The translations under genes were made by a program, and so were the position numbers. The notes beneath the pieces were generated by a model. It searched no databases. It was not told the DNA's origin and saw nothing but the letters and a program-made list of their open reading frames with translations. DNA of 64,000 bases from Streptomyces sp. CG1 (GTDB taxonomy: Bacteria > Actinomycetota > Actinomycetes > Streptomycetales > Streptomycetaceae), in NCBI RefSeq assembly GCF_041080625.1, contig NZ_CP163518.1:5208001-5272000 (forward strand), given 5' to 3'. Shown here one piece after another: positions 42,775-51,446 of this stretch. How positions within the stretch are numbered: position 1 is the stretch's first letter; each line of letters begins with the position of its first letter.

Positions 42775-42824
42775 TTGTCCACAGGTTCACACCTCTGGCG
42801 CCGTGCTGGCGTGCGTTGTCCACA
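42775..42824 (+). promoter_or_regulatory. Two DnaA-box-like sites
   Basis: TTGTCCACA occurs at 42775-42783 and 42816-42824, each followed by GGTTC. This is the Streptomyces-preferred DnaA box. They lie upstream of the DUF5926 gene, far from any dnaA gene. Confidence 0.55.
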
Positions 42825-42898
42825 GGTTCCCGCCGGTCACGGCCTGAACGGCTAGGCTCCCGCCCGTACGAGAAGCGCCGTAACCGGGAGACCCCACG

Positions 42899-43864
42899 AT
42901 GGCCAAGAAGCGACCCCAGACGAAGGCCGAGCGGCCGAAGCTGATCGACGGCGAGATCCCGGTCGTCGGCGCCCGTGAGCCCTGCCCCTGCGGCAGCGGC
43001 AGGCGCTACAAGGCGTGCCACGGCCGGGCCGCGGCACACGCGGTGACCGAGCTGGTGCACCGCCCGTTCGAGGGGCTGCCCGGCGAGGGCGACTGGGTGG
43101 CGCTGCGCGAGCTGGTGCCGGCCGCGACGGTCGAGCTGACCCTCAAGGACGGCCTGCCCGAGGGCGTTCCCTCGGTCACGCTCGCCACGGTGCTGCCGAT
43201 GGCCTGGCCCGCGCTGCGCCGCGACGACGGCTCGGTCCTGATCGGCCTGCAGAACGACACGGCGTCCGGCGATCTCAGCCGCGACCTCGCCGACACCCTC
43301 CTGCGCGCGCTCCAGGCCGAGCCCGGCACCCCGGTGCAGGGCCGCCGCGCCCCGGCCGAAGGTCCGCGGCTGCAGGACGTGCTGGACCTCCAGGCGCCGT
43401 TCGAGCCGGTCGTGCAGAGCGGCTTCGAGTTCTGGGTGCCGGACGCGGAGAACGCCACGCCGGAGGTGACCGCGTCCCTGGAGCGGGCGAACGCCGCCGC
43501 CATCCCGACGGCCAAGCTGACCGGCGTGGACGCGGCGTACTGGTGCGAGACCCCGGAGAAGAACCACCTGCGCTGGGTCATGCCGCATCCGGAGGAGCAG
43601 CTTCTGGACGCTCTCGCGCGGCTGCACGCGGCGGGCCGCTCCACCCTGGGCGAGGGCACCCGGCTCGTGGGCTCCTTCCGTGCTCACGGCCTCACGGTGC
43701 CGGTCTGGGACCTGCCGAGCGGGGTCACGGCGGACGATGTGGAGAAGCCGGCCGCCGAGTTCGCCGAGCGCCTCGCGGCCGCCCTCGCCGCCACCGAGCC
43801 GCTCACACCGGAGGAGCGCCGGGCGCGCGGCGGACTGACCAACCGGCAGGTCACGCTCAACTGA
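42899..43864 (+). CDS. DUF5926 family protein with SEC-C zinc motif
   Basis: A 321-residue protein. The N-terminus is Lys/Arg-rich and followed by a SEC-C zinc motif PCPCGSGRRYKACHG (about 30-44). The body includes LPMAWPALRRDDGSVLIGLQ and the C-terminal RARGGLTNRQVTLN. SEC-C motifs bind zinc and often link proteins to translation or secretion machinery; the actinobacterial DUF5926 role is unknown. Start ATG 42899. Confidence 0.85.
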   Translation: MAKKRPQTKAERPKLIDGEIPVVGAREPCPCGSGRRYKACHGRAAAHAVTELVHRPFEGLPGEGDWVALRELVPAATVELTLKDGLPEGVPSVTLATVLPMAWPALRRDDGSVLIGLQNDTASGDLSRDLADTLLRALQAEPGTPVQGRRAPAEGPRLQDVLDLQAPFEPVVQSGFEFWVPDAENATPEVTASLERANAAAIPTAKLTGVDAAYWCETPEKNHLRWVMPHPEEQLLDALARLHAAGRSTLGEGTRLVGSFRAHGLTVPVWDLPSGVTADDVEKPAAEFAERLAAALAATEPLTPEERRARGGLTNRQVTLN

Positions 43865-43933
43865 CGCGTTCACGGGCACGGGCCACGACTGAACGGTCGG
43901 TGAGCCGGGTCCGCGCCCGCGAATCAGGTGACT

Positions 43934-43960
43934 CCTGTCACAACTCCCCCTGGTGACAGG
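43934..43960. terminator. Hairpin with C-rich loop after DUF5926 gene
   Basis: A perfect 8-bp stem CCTGTCAC/GTGACAGG with loop AACTCCCCCTG. It can act as a terminator of the plus-strand gene or as the first hairpin of a small RNA. Confidence 0.5.
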
Positions 43961-44021
43961 GAAATCTGTGGCCGAATGACCGAGACGGAATTTGCGATCC
44001 GCCGATCTCTTGTTACCGTTC

Positions 44022-44072
44022 CAATAGCCCGGTTGCTGGTGCATCCCCCGTCGCCAGCAACCGGGTCTTTCC
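44022..44072 (+). ncRNA. Candidate small RNA with C-rich loop hairpin
   Basis: A perfect 12-bp stem CCCGGTTGCTGG/CCAGCAACCGGG (44028-44039 / 44054-44065) has the loop TGCATCCCCCGTCG and is followed by TCTTTCC. TTGCGA and TACCGT (16-bp spacing) lie just upstream as a plausible promoter. C-rich loops recall the actinobacterial 6C RNA. It could instead be a bidirectional terminator between the two convergent genes. Confidence 0.4.
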
Positions 44073-44107
44073 ATGTCCGCGTACGGTGTACATCCCGTCG
44101 CGAAGTG

Positions 44108-44920
44108 TCAACTCCTGCCCGTGGGCTGACCGTTGTTGGTGGCGTTCGCCGTGTCGCTGCCCGAGCGCAGCAGCAGCGCGCCGTCGGCCCCGCGTGTGGC
44201 GAACTCGTCGACGGCCGTGTAGCCGTCCGGTCCGCCCTTGGTGTGCTCACGGGGAGTCTCACAGGTGGCGGGCTCGTCGTCGGTGCCCGTGACGCAGTGC
44301 ATCTGCACACTGCGGCCGCCGGGGCCCATCAGGCTCAGCACGGAGTCCAGCGACTTGCCGGTGGCGTTGCGGTAGTAGGTGCGGGCCCAGGTGTCGGCGC
44401 CCTCGGTCAGCACACAGGTCTGTGCCTCCAGGCCGTCGGCGGAGGTCAGCTGGGGGCCGCACCGCGCGGCGGTGGCCAGGCCGAGCCCGAGCAGCCCGGG
44501 TGTCCGGCCGGCATCGGGGATCTTGGCGTCGCCACCCCCGGCGGCGTCCGCGGCTTTGGCGGCATCCCCGGTCGCGGTGTCGTCGTGGGAGCCGGCGGCA
44601 TGGTCCCGCCCGGATCCCTTACCGCTCCCGGAGGCCTGCTTGTGCCCCGAGTTCCCGGCGGCGTCCCGCGGCCGTTCCGCCATCGCCTGCCGGGCTGCCT
44701 CGCCCACCTGCCCCGCGGACGCCACGGCCAGCGGCAGCACGACCGCCGCCACCACGACGCCGATGAGCGCGAGCAGCCACCACGTCCGGGCATCCGACCG
44801 GCGCGCCTGAGTCGGCGGCGTCCCGTGCCGTGACGATCTGCGGCCGTGTCTCCCGGACGGCCGATTCCCCTGTCCCCCCGAACCCCCAGAACCCCCAGAA
44901 CCCCCAGAATTTCGCAGCAT
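44108..44920 (-). CDS. Hypothetical single-pass membrane protein
   Basis: A 270-residue protein. N-terminal GGSGGSGGSGG repeats and a basic stretch precede one TM helix (WWLLALIGVVVAAVVLPLAV, about 47-67). An external domain follows: a low-complexity Gly/Asp/Ala linker, then a Cys-containing region with RCGPQLTSADGLEAQTCVLT, WARTYYRNATGKSLDSVLSL and VQMHCVTG. Four Cys suggest two disulphides outside the cell. No family recognised. Confidence 0.7.
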   Translation of the reverse strand: MLRNSGGSGGSGGSGGQGNRPSGRHGRRSSRHGTPPTQARRSDARTWWLLALIGVVVAAVVLPLAVASAGQVGEAARQAMAERPRDAAGNSGHKQASGSGKGSGRDHAAGSHDDTATGDAAKAADAAGGGDAKIPDAGRTPGLLGLGLATAARCGPQLTSADGLEAQTCVLTEGADTWARTYYRNATGKSLDSVLSLMGPGGRSVQMHCVTGTDDEPATCETPREHTKGGPDGYTAVDEFATRGADGALLLRSGSDTANATNNGQPTGRS

Positions 44921-44974
44921 GTGCGGAAGATAACGAGCGAGCGGGGCTCGCCCCCGTCGCCCGCGCCGAGATCC

Positions 44975-45640
44975 CTAGAACTCGGGTGCGCTCACACCCG
45001 TACGAGTGAGGGCGTCGACCACGGCGTCCACCACGGCCTCCACGTCGGGCACCCAGGGCGCAGCCGAGCCCGGCAGCGGGGCCCGCTCCCAGCGGAGGGT
45101 GCCGTGGCCGGTCTCGGACGGGGGCAGCGCGACATAGCCGCCCTCGCCGTGGAAGCGCAGGGAACCGGGGACGAAGTCCTTGGCGTAGAGCAGCTCGCCC
45201 AACTGCTGCAGGGAGTACGGCTTGACGAGCAGGGCCCAGCGGTTCGGCGAGGCGATCACCGGACCGAGCCGCATGCCGCGCCGGTCGAGCTGGGCGAGGG
45301 CGTGCGAGGCGGCGAGTGCCGGCAGGCTGACCGCGCAGGGCGCCTTGCCTCCGGTGGCCAGGACGATCGGCGCGCTCGGCCGGTTGGTCCACCACCAGCG
45401 CACCATGCGTGCGTCGGTCGTGGCCGCGAGCAGGCCCGGATCGAAGGGGTGCGCACCGGGCACCGTGCACTCCGGGTCGGGGCAGCCGCAGCGGGCCCGA
45501 CCCCGCGGGTCCGGGGCCACGCCCGGGAGTACCGGCCACTGCCATTCGGTCGCGAAGGTCAGGGCCGCGCTGATCAGCTCAGGCCTCCCGTTGTTCCGCC
45601 TGGACAGGAGCCTGCGTCGCCTTCCGAGGATCTCGCGCAT
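44975..45640 (-). CDS. Second Prim-Pol-domain protein
   Basis: A 221-residue protein of the bifunctional DNA primase/polymerase N-terminal family: FATEWQWPVLPGVAPDPRG, CGCPDPECTVPGAHPFDPG (zinc-like CxC..C..H), VRWWWTNRPSAPIVLATGGK, and FHGEGGYVALPPSETGHGTL. The catalytic GIDLD-type strand is not evident, so it may be non-catalytic. AAAGGAACG lies before ATG 45640. It is conserved-looking chromosomal sequence next to the unknown membrane protein. Confidence 0.75.
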   Translation of the reverse strand: MREILGRRRRLLSRRNNGRPELISAALTFATEWQWPVLPGVAPDPRGRARCGCPDPECTVPGAHPFDPGLLAATTDARMVRWWWTNRPSAPIVLATGGKAPCAVSLPALAASHALAQLDRRGMRLGPVIASPNRWALLVKPYSLQQLGELLYAKDFVPGSLRFHGEGGYVALPPSETGHGTLRWERAPLPGSAAPWVPDVEAVVDAVVDALTRTGVSAPEF

Positions 45641-46110
45641 GAGCGCTCGTTCCTTTCCGTTGCACCGCTGGCAACACCGTGGTCCACATCACACCATGTG
45701 TCGATCACTTCACTGTGCGTACCTGTTGGCGCATCACACCCCTGCATACGGCAGGGGGAACCCCAAGGGGTCGAGCATTGGGCCGCGTCCGCGTTCTTCA
45801 GTGCGTCCATCAAAAGCACGGTTGCGGCACGGGGGTGGCGAAGTATGGCGTTTTTGCCGTCGCGCGTGTTTCTCTCCGCCTCCGCCAGGGAGGATGGGGC
45901 TCGGCCGTCGGTGGCTATGACGCCCGGGTCCGTCGCCAGGTTCCGGGTGGCCCCCAACCACCCCTGGCCTTCTCCGAGTACGTACCCATCACGACCGCTG
46001 TGACGCTCTGTGGAGCAAGGCCAGTCGACCGCAATGAACCGATACCCGAGGCAGTTTTAAGCCAACTTGACAGTAAGGCAAGGGGTTCGAAAGAAACCCT
46101 CGTCCGCCCC
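45641..46110. other. Intergenic region with promoter-like site
   Basis: 470 bp; no supported gene. TTGACA at 46067-46072 and a GGGTT...AACCC inverted repeat lie shortly before the small ORF at 46111 and are its likely promoter region. Confidence 0.45.
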
Positions 46111-46242
46111 ATGGACACCAGGAATCCCCGCAGGACAATGCTGGACATCCCCTCACGAGTGCGTGTACATGTGGAGACACTGCTAGCGGCGCAGAATGAC
46201 ATGGGGGTTTGCGATGCTTTTCAGCAATACGCGCCGGTCTGA
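46111..46242 (+). CDS. Small conserved-looking protein (43 aa)
   Basis: The peptide MDTRNPRRTMLDIPSRVRVH continues as VETLLAAQNDMGVCDAFQQY APV. It has a helix-rich, non-random composition in a stretch of only moderate G+C, unlike shadow frames. It ends 12 bp before the phosphatase ATG, suggesting cotranscription. Function unknown; ribosome site weak. Confidence 0.55.
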   Translation: MDTRNPRRTMLDIPSRVRVHVETLLAAQNDMGVCDAFQQYAPV

Positions 46243-46254
46243 AGGCCAGACGCC

Positions 46255-47655
46255 ATGAACGCCCCGCACCCTCCGAAAGTGGCCGGAATCGATCCAGCGG
46301 TTCCGACGCCCGCACACACTGTCGCGCCCACCCCCCATGCCCCAGGCGCCACTGCCTCCCCGGACGCCGCCCCCCTCCCGGTCCCGAACACCCCCGCGCC
46401 CGGCACTCTCCTCCAGGACCGGCTGGCCGGCTGGGTCTCGGATCTCACGACCCTCCACGAACTCACCGAGCGCCTGTCCCGCACGGACGCGCTGGAACCC
46501 GCCCTGCACGAGCTGCTGCGCGCCGGAGCCGCCCTCGTCGGCGCCCGCCGCGGCCTCGTCGCCCTGGAGCCCGGCGACGGACTCGGCCCCCGTACCACCC
46601 TCGGCCTCGGCCTCGGCCGCGCCGACCTCGGCCACATCGAGACCGTCCCGCGCGGCGCGCTGCCGTACGACACCGGCACGGCCACCGAGATCATCCACCC
46701 CGACCTGCTCGCCGAGGACGGCCTCGACCCCCGGCACCGCGAGGTGGCCGCCCGCCTCGGCTACGCCGCCAGCTACGCCCTGCCCCTCGCCTCCCAGACC
46801 GCCGGCCGCCTCGGCGCCGCCGTCTGGCTCTACGACGAACCGGCCGAGCCCCACGAACGCCAGCGCCATCTCGCCGGCCTCTACGTCCGGCACGCCACCG
46901 AGCACCTCGCCCGGCTCGTGGAGGTGGAACGCACCCGCGCACGCGTGGCGACCATCACCGAGGAGCTGCTGCCCACCCGGCTGCCCCGCGTGCCCGGCGT
47001 GCAGCTCGCCGCCCGGCACCGCACCGGCCCCCATGGCGGCGGCGACTGGTACGACGCGCTGCCGCTGCCGGACGCCGCGCTGGGCCTGTCCGTCGGCTCG
47101 GTCACCGGCTCCGGGCCGAGCGCGGTGGCCGCGATGGGCCGCCTGCGCGCCTCCCTGCGGGCCTACGCCGTGATGGAGGGCGAGGACCCGGTCGCCGTCC
47201 TGTCCGACCTGGAGCTGCTGCTGCGGCTGACCGAACCCGCACGCTCGGCCACCGCGCTGTTCGCCTACTGCGAGCCCGCCCTGCGCAAGGTCACGCTGGC
47301 CGGCGCCGGACACAGCCCGCCGCTGCTGATCGGCCCACGGCGCACCGAGTTCGCCGAGACCTCCGTCTCCGCCCCGCTCGGCATGCTCGCCTGCTGGGAG
47401 GCGCCCAGCGTGGAGTTCCAGGCCGAGGCCGGAGAGACGGTCCTGCTCTACACCGACGGGCTGCTGCACCGTACCGGCGACCCCATGGACCGCGCCTTCG
47501 CCCGCCTGCACGCGGCCGCCGCGAGCATTCCGCGCGCGCTGCGCCACGACCCCGGCGCCATCGCCGACCACGTCCTGCGCACCGTCCTGCCGAACAGCCT
47601 GGACGCCGCTGACAGCGAGGAGGACGTGGTGCTGCTGGCGGCCCGCTTCGACTGA
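46255..47655 (+). CDS. GAF-PP2C (SpoIIE-type) protein phosphatase
   Basis: A 466-residue protein. A Pro/Ala-rich N-terminus (to about 50) precedes a GAF domain (about 60-235: LHELLRAGAALVGARRGLVA; LGYAASYALPLASQTAGRLG) and a PP2C-like SpoIIE domain (about 255-465: GGGDWYDALPLPD, TALFAYCEPALRKVTLAGAG, TVLLYTDGLLHR, SEEDVVLLAARFD). Metal-binding GGDW and TDG motifs are present. Such proteins dephosphorylate anti-anti-sigma factors, so the HATPase proteins nearby (42139, 50814) could be in the same network (inference). Confidence 0.9.
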   Translation: MNAPHPPKVAGIDPAVPTPAHTVAPTPHAPGATASPDAAPLPVPNTPAPGTLLQDRLAGWVSDLTTLHELTERLSRTDALEPALHELLRAGAALVGARRGLVALEPGDGLGPRTTLGLGLGRADLGHIETVPRGALPYDTGTATEIIHPDLLAEDGLDPRHREVAARLGYAASYALPLASQTAGRLGAAVWLYDEPAEPHERQRHLAGLYVRHATEHLARLVEVERTRARVATITEELLPTRLPRVPGVQLAARHRTGPHGGGDWYDALPLPDAALGLSVGSVTGSGPSAVAAMGRLRASLRAYAVMEGEDPVAVLSDLELLLRLTEPARSATALFAYCEPALRKVTLAGAGHSPPLLIGPRRTEFAETSVSAPLGMLACWEAPSVEFQAEAGETVLLYTDGLLHRTGDPMDRAFARLHAAAASIPRALRHDPGAIADHVLRTVLPNSLDAADSEEDVVLLAARFD

Positions 47656-47811
47656 GCGAAACCCCAGGGTGTCGGCATGACCGGGCATAACAGGTCATCC
47701 GGCCCGGGTCCACCCACCGTACGACCGTACGATGATGGAGGCCCCCGCTCGGCCACAAGCGTGAGCGTCGCGGGCCCGGGGGAGATCACACGCCGTACCG
47801 AGGAGGATCAC

Positions 47812-49299
47812 GTGGCCGACGAACTCAACCCGGCTGTGCCCGATGAAGCTGCTACCGCAGCGGGCCCGGTGGAAGAGTCCGAGGAGCCCATCAAGCAGCG
47901 GAAGAACGGCCTGTACCCGGGTGTCTCCGACGAGCTGGCCGAGAACATGAAGTCGGGCTGGGCCGACACGGAGCTGCGTGACCTGCGGCCGGTCCCGCAG
48001 GCCGCGGAGACCGCGCGCCGCCGCGCCGCGCTCTCCGCCCGCTTCCCGGGCGAGCGCCTGGTGATCCCGGCGGGCAACCTGAAGACCCGCTCGAACGACA
48101 CCGAGTACTCGTTCCGCTCGTCCGTCGAATACGCGTACCTCACCGGCAACCAGACTGAGGACGGCGTCCTGGTCCTGGAGCCCACCGCCGAGGGCCACGA
48201 GGCGACGATCTACCTCCTGCCCCGCTCCGACCGCGAGAACGGCGAGTTCTGGCTCTCCGGCCAGGGCGAGCTGTGGGTCGGCCGCCGTCACTCCCTCACC
48301 GAGTCCGAGGCGCTCTACGGCATCCCGGCCGCCGACGTGCGCGAGCTGGCCGGCCGGCTCCGCGAGGCCACCGGCCCCGTGCGTGTGGTCCGCAGCTACG
48401 ACGCCGGCATCGAGGCCGCCCTGACCGACAAGGTCACCGCCGAGCGCGACGAGGAGCTGCGCGTCTTCCTCTCCGAGGCCCGGCTGGTCAAGGACGACTT
48501 CGAGATCGGCGAGCTGCAGAAGGCCGTCGACTCGACGGTCCGCGGCTTCGAGGACGTGGTGAAGGTCCTCGACAAGGCCGAGGCGACGAGCGAGCGCTAC
48601 ATCGAGGGCACCTTCTTCCTCCGCGCGCGCGTGGAGGGCAACGACGTCGGCTACGGCTCCATCTGCGCCGCCGGCCCGCACGCCTGCACCCTGCACTGGG
48701 TCCGCAACGACGGCCCGGTCCGCTCCGGCGACCTGCTCCTGCTGGACGCCGGCGTGGAGACCCACACGCTGTACACCGCCGACGTCACGCGCACGCTGCC
48801 GGTCAACGGCACGTACACCGAGATCCAGAAGAAGATCTACGACGCGGTGTACGAGGCCCAGGAGGCCGGTATCGCGGCCGTGCAGCCGGGCGCCAAGTAC
48901 CGCGACTTCCACGACGCCGCCCAGCATGTGCTCGCCACGCGGCTCGTCGAGTGGGGCCTGGTCGAGGGCCCGGTCGAGCGCGTCCTGGAGCTGGGCCTGC
49001 AGCGCCGCTGGACCCTGCACGGCACCGGTCACATGCTCGGCCTGGACGTCCACGACTGCGCTGCCGCGCGGACCGAGACGTACGTGGACGGCACGCTGGA
49101 ACCGGGCATGGTCCTCACCGTCGAGCCGGGGCTGTACTTCCAGGCCGACGACCTGACCGTGCCGGAGGAGTACCGGGGGATCGGCGTGCGGATCGAGGAC
49201 GACATCCTCGTCACCGAGGACGGCAACAGGAACCTTTCAGCCGGGCTGCCGCGCCGCTCCGACGAGGTCGAGGCGTGGATGGCGTCGCTGAAGGGCTGA
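47812..49299 (+). CDS. pepP: Xaa-Pro aminopeptidase (M24B, aminopeptidase P)
   Basis: A 495-residue metallopeptidase releasing N-terminal residues before proline. An acidic N-terminal extension precedes the AMP_N domain (about 70-210). The M24 domain carries the metal ligands: Asp in LLLDAGVETHTLYTADVTRT, His in GTGHMLGLDVHD, Glu in LTVEPGLYF and Glu in GVRIEDDILVTEDG. GTG 47812 has GAGGAGG 6 nt upstream. Cytoplasmic. Confidence 0.93.
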   Translation: MADELNPAVPDEAATAAGPVEESEEPIKQRKNGLYPGVSDELAENMKSGWADTELRDLRPVPQAAETARRRAALSARFPGERLVIPAGNLKTRSNDTEYSFRSSVEYAYLTGNQTEDGVLVLEPTAEGHEATIYLLPRSDRENGEFWLSGQGELWVGRRHSLTESEALYGIPAADVRELAGRLREATGPVRVVRSYDAGIEAALTDKVTAERDEELRVFLSEARLVKDDFEIGELQKAVDSTVRGFEDVVKVLDKAEATSERYIEGTFFLRARVEGNDVGYGSICAAGPHACTLHWVRNDGPVRSGDLLLLDAGVETHTLYTADVTRTLPVNGTYTEIQKKIYDAVYEAQEAGIAAVQPGAKYRDFHDAAQHVLATRLVEWGLVEGPVERVLELGLQRRWTLHGTGHMLGLDVHDCAAARTETYVDGTLEPGMVLTVEPGLYFQADDLTVPEEYRGIGVRIEDDILVTEDGNRNLSAGLPRRSDEVEAWMASLKG

Positions 49300-49309
49300 T
49301 CTGCGTTTG

Positions 49310-49342
49310 AATGGCCGGGTACCGGGGAGGTGCCCGGCCATT
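49310..49342. terminator. Terminator after pepP
   Basis: Inverted repeat AATGGCCGGG...CCCGGCCATT starting 10 bp past the pepP stop. Confidence 0.7.
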
Positions 49343-49348
49343 CGCGTG

Positions 49349-49428
49349 GGGCCCTGTCGTCACATTCCCGTCGTCCGCCGGAGGGCGGGCCACGCCGCGG
49401 GGCAGGCGGGAATGTGACGACAGGGCCC
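49349..49428. repeat. 22-bp perfect inverted repeat upstream of mocR-like gene
   Basis: Left arm 49349-49370 and right arm 49407-49428 are exact reverse complements over 22 bp (outer GGGCCCTGTCG, inner ACATTCCCG), with a 36-nt spacer that holds a smaller hairpin. It ends 15 bp before the MocR start, so it may be an operator or attenuator rather than a terminator. Confidence 0.85.
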
Positions 49429-49443
49429 AGGGGGAAGGTTCTC

Positions 49444-50808
49444 GTGAACGACTTCTGGTCCGGTGTGGGTGTGGATCTGCATCTCGAACCCGACTCGGCG
49501 GACGGCCGTCGTATCGGGCTCGAACGGGCCCTGCGGGACGCCGTACGGGACGGACGGCTCGCGCCCGGGACCCGGCTGCCGGCCACCCGGCGGCTCGCGG
49601 CCGAGCTCGGGATCTCGCGCGGCACCGCCAAGGCCGCCTACGACCAGCTCGTCGCCGAGGGATATCTGACGGCGCGCCAGGGCTCGGGCACCCGGGTCGC
49701 CGAGCTGCCCGCCGTCGAGTCGGCGGAACCCGGCACGGCGACACGCACGCGTGCCCCGCGTTTCGATCTGCGCCCCGGCAGCCCTGACGTCGGCGCCTTC
49801 CCGGCGGCCGCCTGGCTGCGCGCGCTGCGCCGCGCCATCGCGACGGCACCCTCCCTGGCGTACGACTACGGCGATCCGCGCGGCCGGATCGAGCTGCGCA
49901 CGGCCCTGTCGGGCTACCTGGGCCGGGCGCGCGGGGTCCTGGCACCCCCGGAGCGGATCGTGATCACCTCCGGGTACGTCCAGGGCCTCGCGCTGCTCAC
50001 GCGCGTGCTGGACGTACCCGCCGTCGCCATGGAGGACCCCGGGCTGCCGTTCCACCGGGAGGTCGTCCGGCGCAACGGCGGAACGGTCCTGCCGGTGCCG
50101 GTCGACGCGCGCGGGGTGCGTCCCGAGCAGCTGGGCGAGGCGGCCGCCGTGGTGGTCACACCGGCGCACCAGTACCCGACCGGTGTGACCCTGCACCCGG
50201 AGCGGCGGCGGGCACTCGGCGACTGGGCACGCGCGCGTGGCGGGCTGATCGTCGAGGACGACTACGACGGGGAGTTCCGTTACGACCGCCAGCCGGTGGG
50301 CGCGTTGCAGGGCATGGCGCCGGGCCGGGTGGTGTACCTGGGCACCGCCTCCAAGACGCTCGGCCCGGCACTGCGGCTCGGCTGGATGGTGCTGCCGCCA
50401 CAGCTGGTCGACGCGGTCGCCGACGCCAAGCTGCACAGCGACCACCACACCGAGACCATCGGCCAGCTCGCGCTCGCCGAACTGATCGGCAGCCACGCCT
50501 ACGACCGGCACGTACGCGCGTGCCGGTTGCGCTACCGGCGCCGCCGGGACCAGCTGCTGGACCGGCTGGGGGCGGGCCGGAGCGTGCACGGGATCGCGGC
50601 GGGGCTGCACGCGCTGATCGACGTGCCCGACGAGGCCGAGGTGCTGGCCCGCGCGGAGGCGGAGGGCCTCGCCCTCGGCGCCCTCGGCGACCACTGGCAC
50701 ACCCCCGGCCCCGGCCGCCCGCAGGGCCTGGTCGTCGGCTACGGCACGCCCCGCGAACGGACGTACCCGGAGGCGCTGGAGGTGCTGGCGAAGGTGCTGG
50801 ACGACTGA
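49444..50808 (+). CDS. MocR-family regulator (GntR HTH + PLP aminotransferase fold)
   Basis: A 454-residue fusion. The GntR winged helix (about 10-80) includes ALRDAVRDGRLAPGTRLPAT and LGISRGTAKAAYDQLVAEGY. The fold-type I aminotransferase domain (about 100-454) has VVVTPAHQYPTGVTL, IVEDDYDGEFRYDR (PLP Asp) and the Schiff-base Lys in YLGTASKTLGPALRLGW. MocR proteins such as PdxR sense PLP or amino acids. GAAGG lies 5 nt before GTG 49444. The strong inverted repeat just upstream may be its own operator. Confidence 0.9.
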   Translation: MNDFWSGVGVDLHLEPDSADGRRIGLERALRDAVRDGRLAPGTRLPATRRLAAELGISRGTAKAAYDQLVAEGYLTARQGSGTRVAELPAVESAEPGTATRTRAPRFDLRPGSPDVGAFPAAAWLRALRRAIATAPSLAYDYGDPRGRIELRTALSGYLGRARGVLAPPERIVITSGYVQGLALLTRVLDVPAVAMEDPGLPFHREVVRRNGGTVLPVPVDARGVRPEQLGEAAAVVVTPAHQYPTGVTLHPERRRALGDWARARGGLIVEDDYDGEFRYDRQPVGALQGMAPGRVVYLGTASKTLGPALRLGWMVLPPQLVDAVADAKLHSDHHTETIGQLALAELIGSHAYDRHVRACRLRYRRRRDQLLDRLGAGRSVHGIAAGLHALIDVPDEAEVLARAEAEGLALGALGDHWHTPGPGRPQGLVVGYGTPRERTYPEALEVLAKVLDD

Positions 50809-50813
50809 ACCGC

Positions 50814-51260
50814 TCAAGCGATGAGCAGGGGAGGATCCGTCTTCCACTTGAGGATCTTGTCGAAGCTGACCACCGTGCCTCCCGGGCCGGGCTTGGCGCC
50901 GATCTGGACGTGATCGGCGAGTTCCTGGATGAGACAGAGCCCGCGGCCGTGCTCGGCGTCCGGGCGGGCGGGGCGGATCTCCTGGGCACGCGGGAACCCC
51001 GGTCCGGAATCGGCCACTTCGATACGGCACTTCTCGCCGTCGAGGTACGCGGTCACCCGGTACGCCCCCGAGGAGCCGCCGTGCGGGGTGCGCCCGCCGT
51101 GCTCGACGGCGTTCGCGCAGGCCTCGGTGAGGGCGACGGACAGGTCGTAGGAGATCTCGGGGTCGACGCCCGCCGTCTCCATGGTGCCGATCAGCAGCCG
51201 TCGGGCGAGCGGCACGCTCGCGGCCTCGCGGCGCAGATGGAGTGACCACCAGATGCTCAT
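50814..51260 (-). CDS. ATP-binding HATPase (RsbW-like anti-sigma type)
   Basis: A 148-residue GHKL protein: LSVALTEACANAVEHGG (N box), CRIEVADSGPGFP (G1), AEHGRGLCLIQELADHVQIG (G2). AGGAGG lies 9 nt before ATG 51260. It is a stand-alone kinase domain of the anti-sigma type and converges with the MocR gene, stops 5 bp apart. Partner unknown. Confidence 0.88.
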   Translation of the reverse strand: MSIWWSLHLRREAASVPLARRLLIGTMETAGVDPEISYDLSVALTEACANAVEHGGRTPHGGSSGAYRVTAYLDGEKCRIEVADSGPGFPRAQEIRPARPDAEHGRGLCLIQELADHVQIGAKPGPGGTVVSFDKILKWKTDPPLLIA

Positions 51261-51446
51261 GCTCCAGCCTCCTGGCCGCGGCTCGACATACCGATACGTA
51301 TTGCCGCCCATAGCTGCCCGTAAGCACACCGTTGACGTGACTCCGCCCATACAGCCGATGCGCCACCGGAGGAATCGGTGTATGAGGGGCGATCCCGCGG
51401 CCCTGCCGTAGGGCGCCGATAAACCCAGTGCGATGATGGGCCCGCC

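Noticed and set aside
43934..44072. ydaO-type (c-di-AMP) riboswitch
   Set aside because: No plus-strand gene lies downstream within 2 kb and the conserved core could not be traced.
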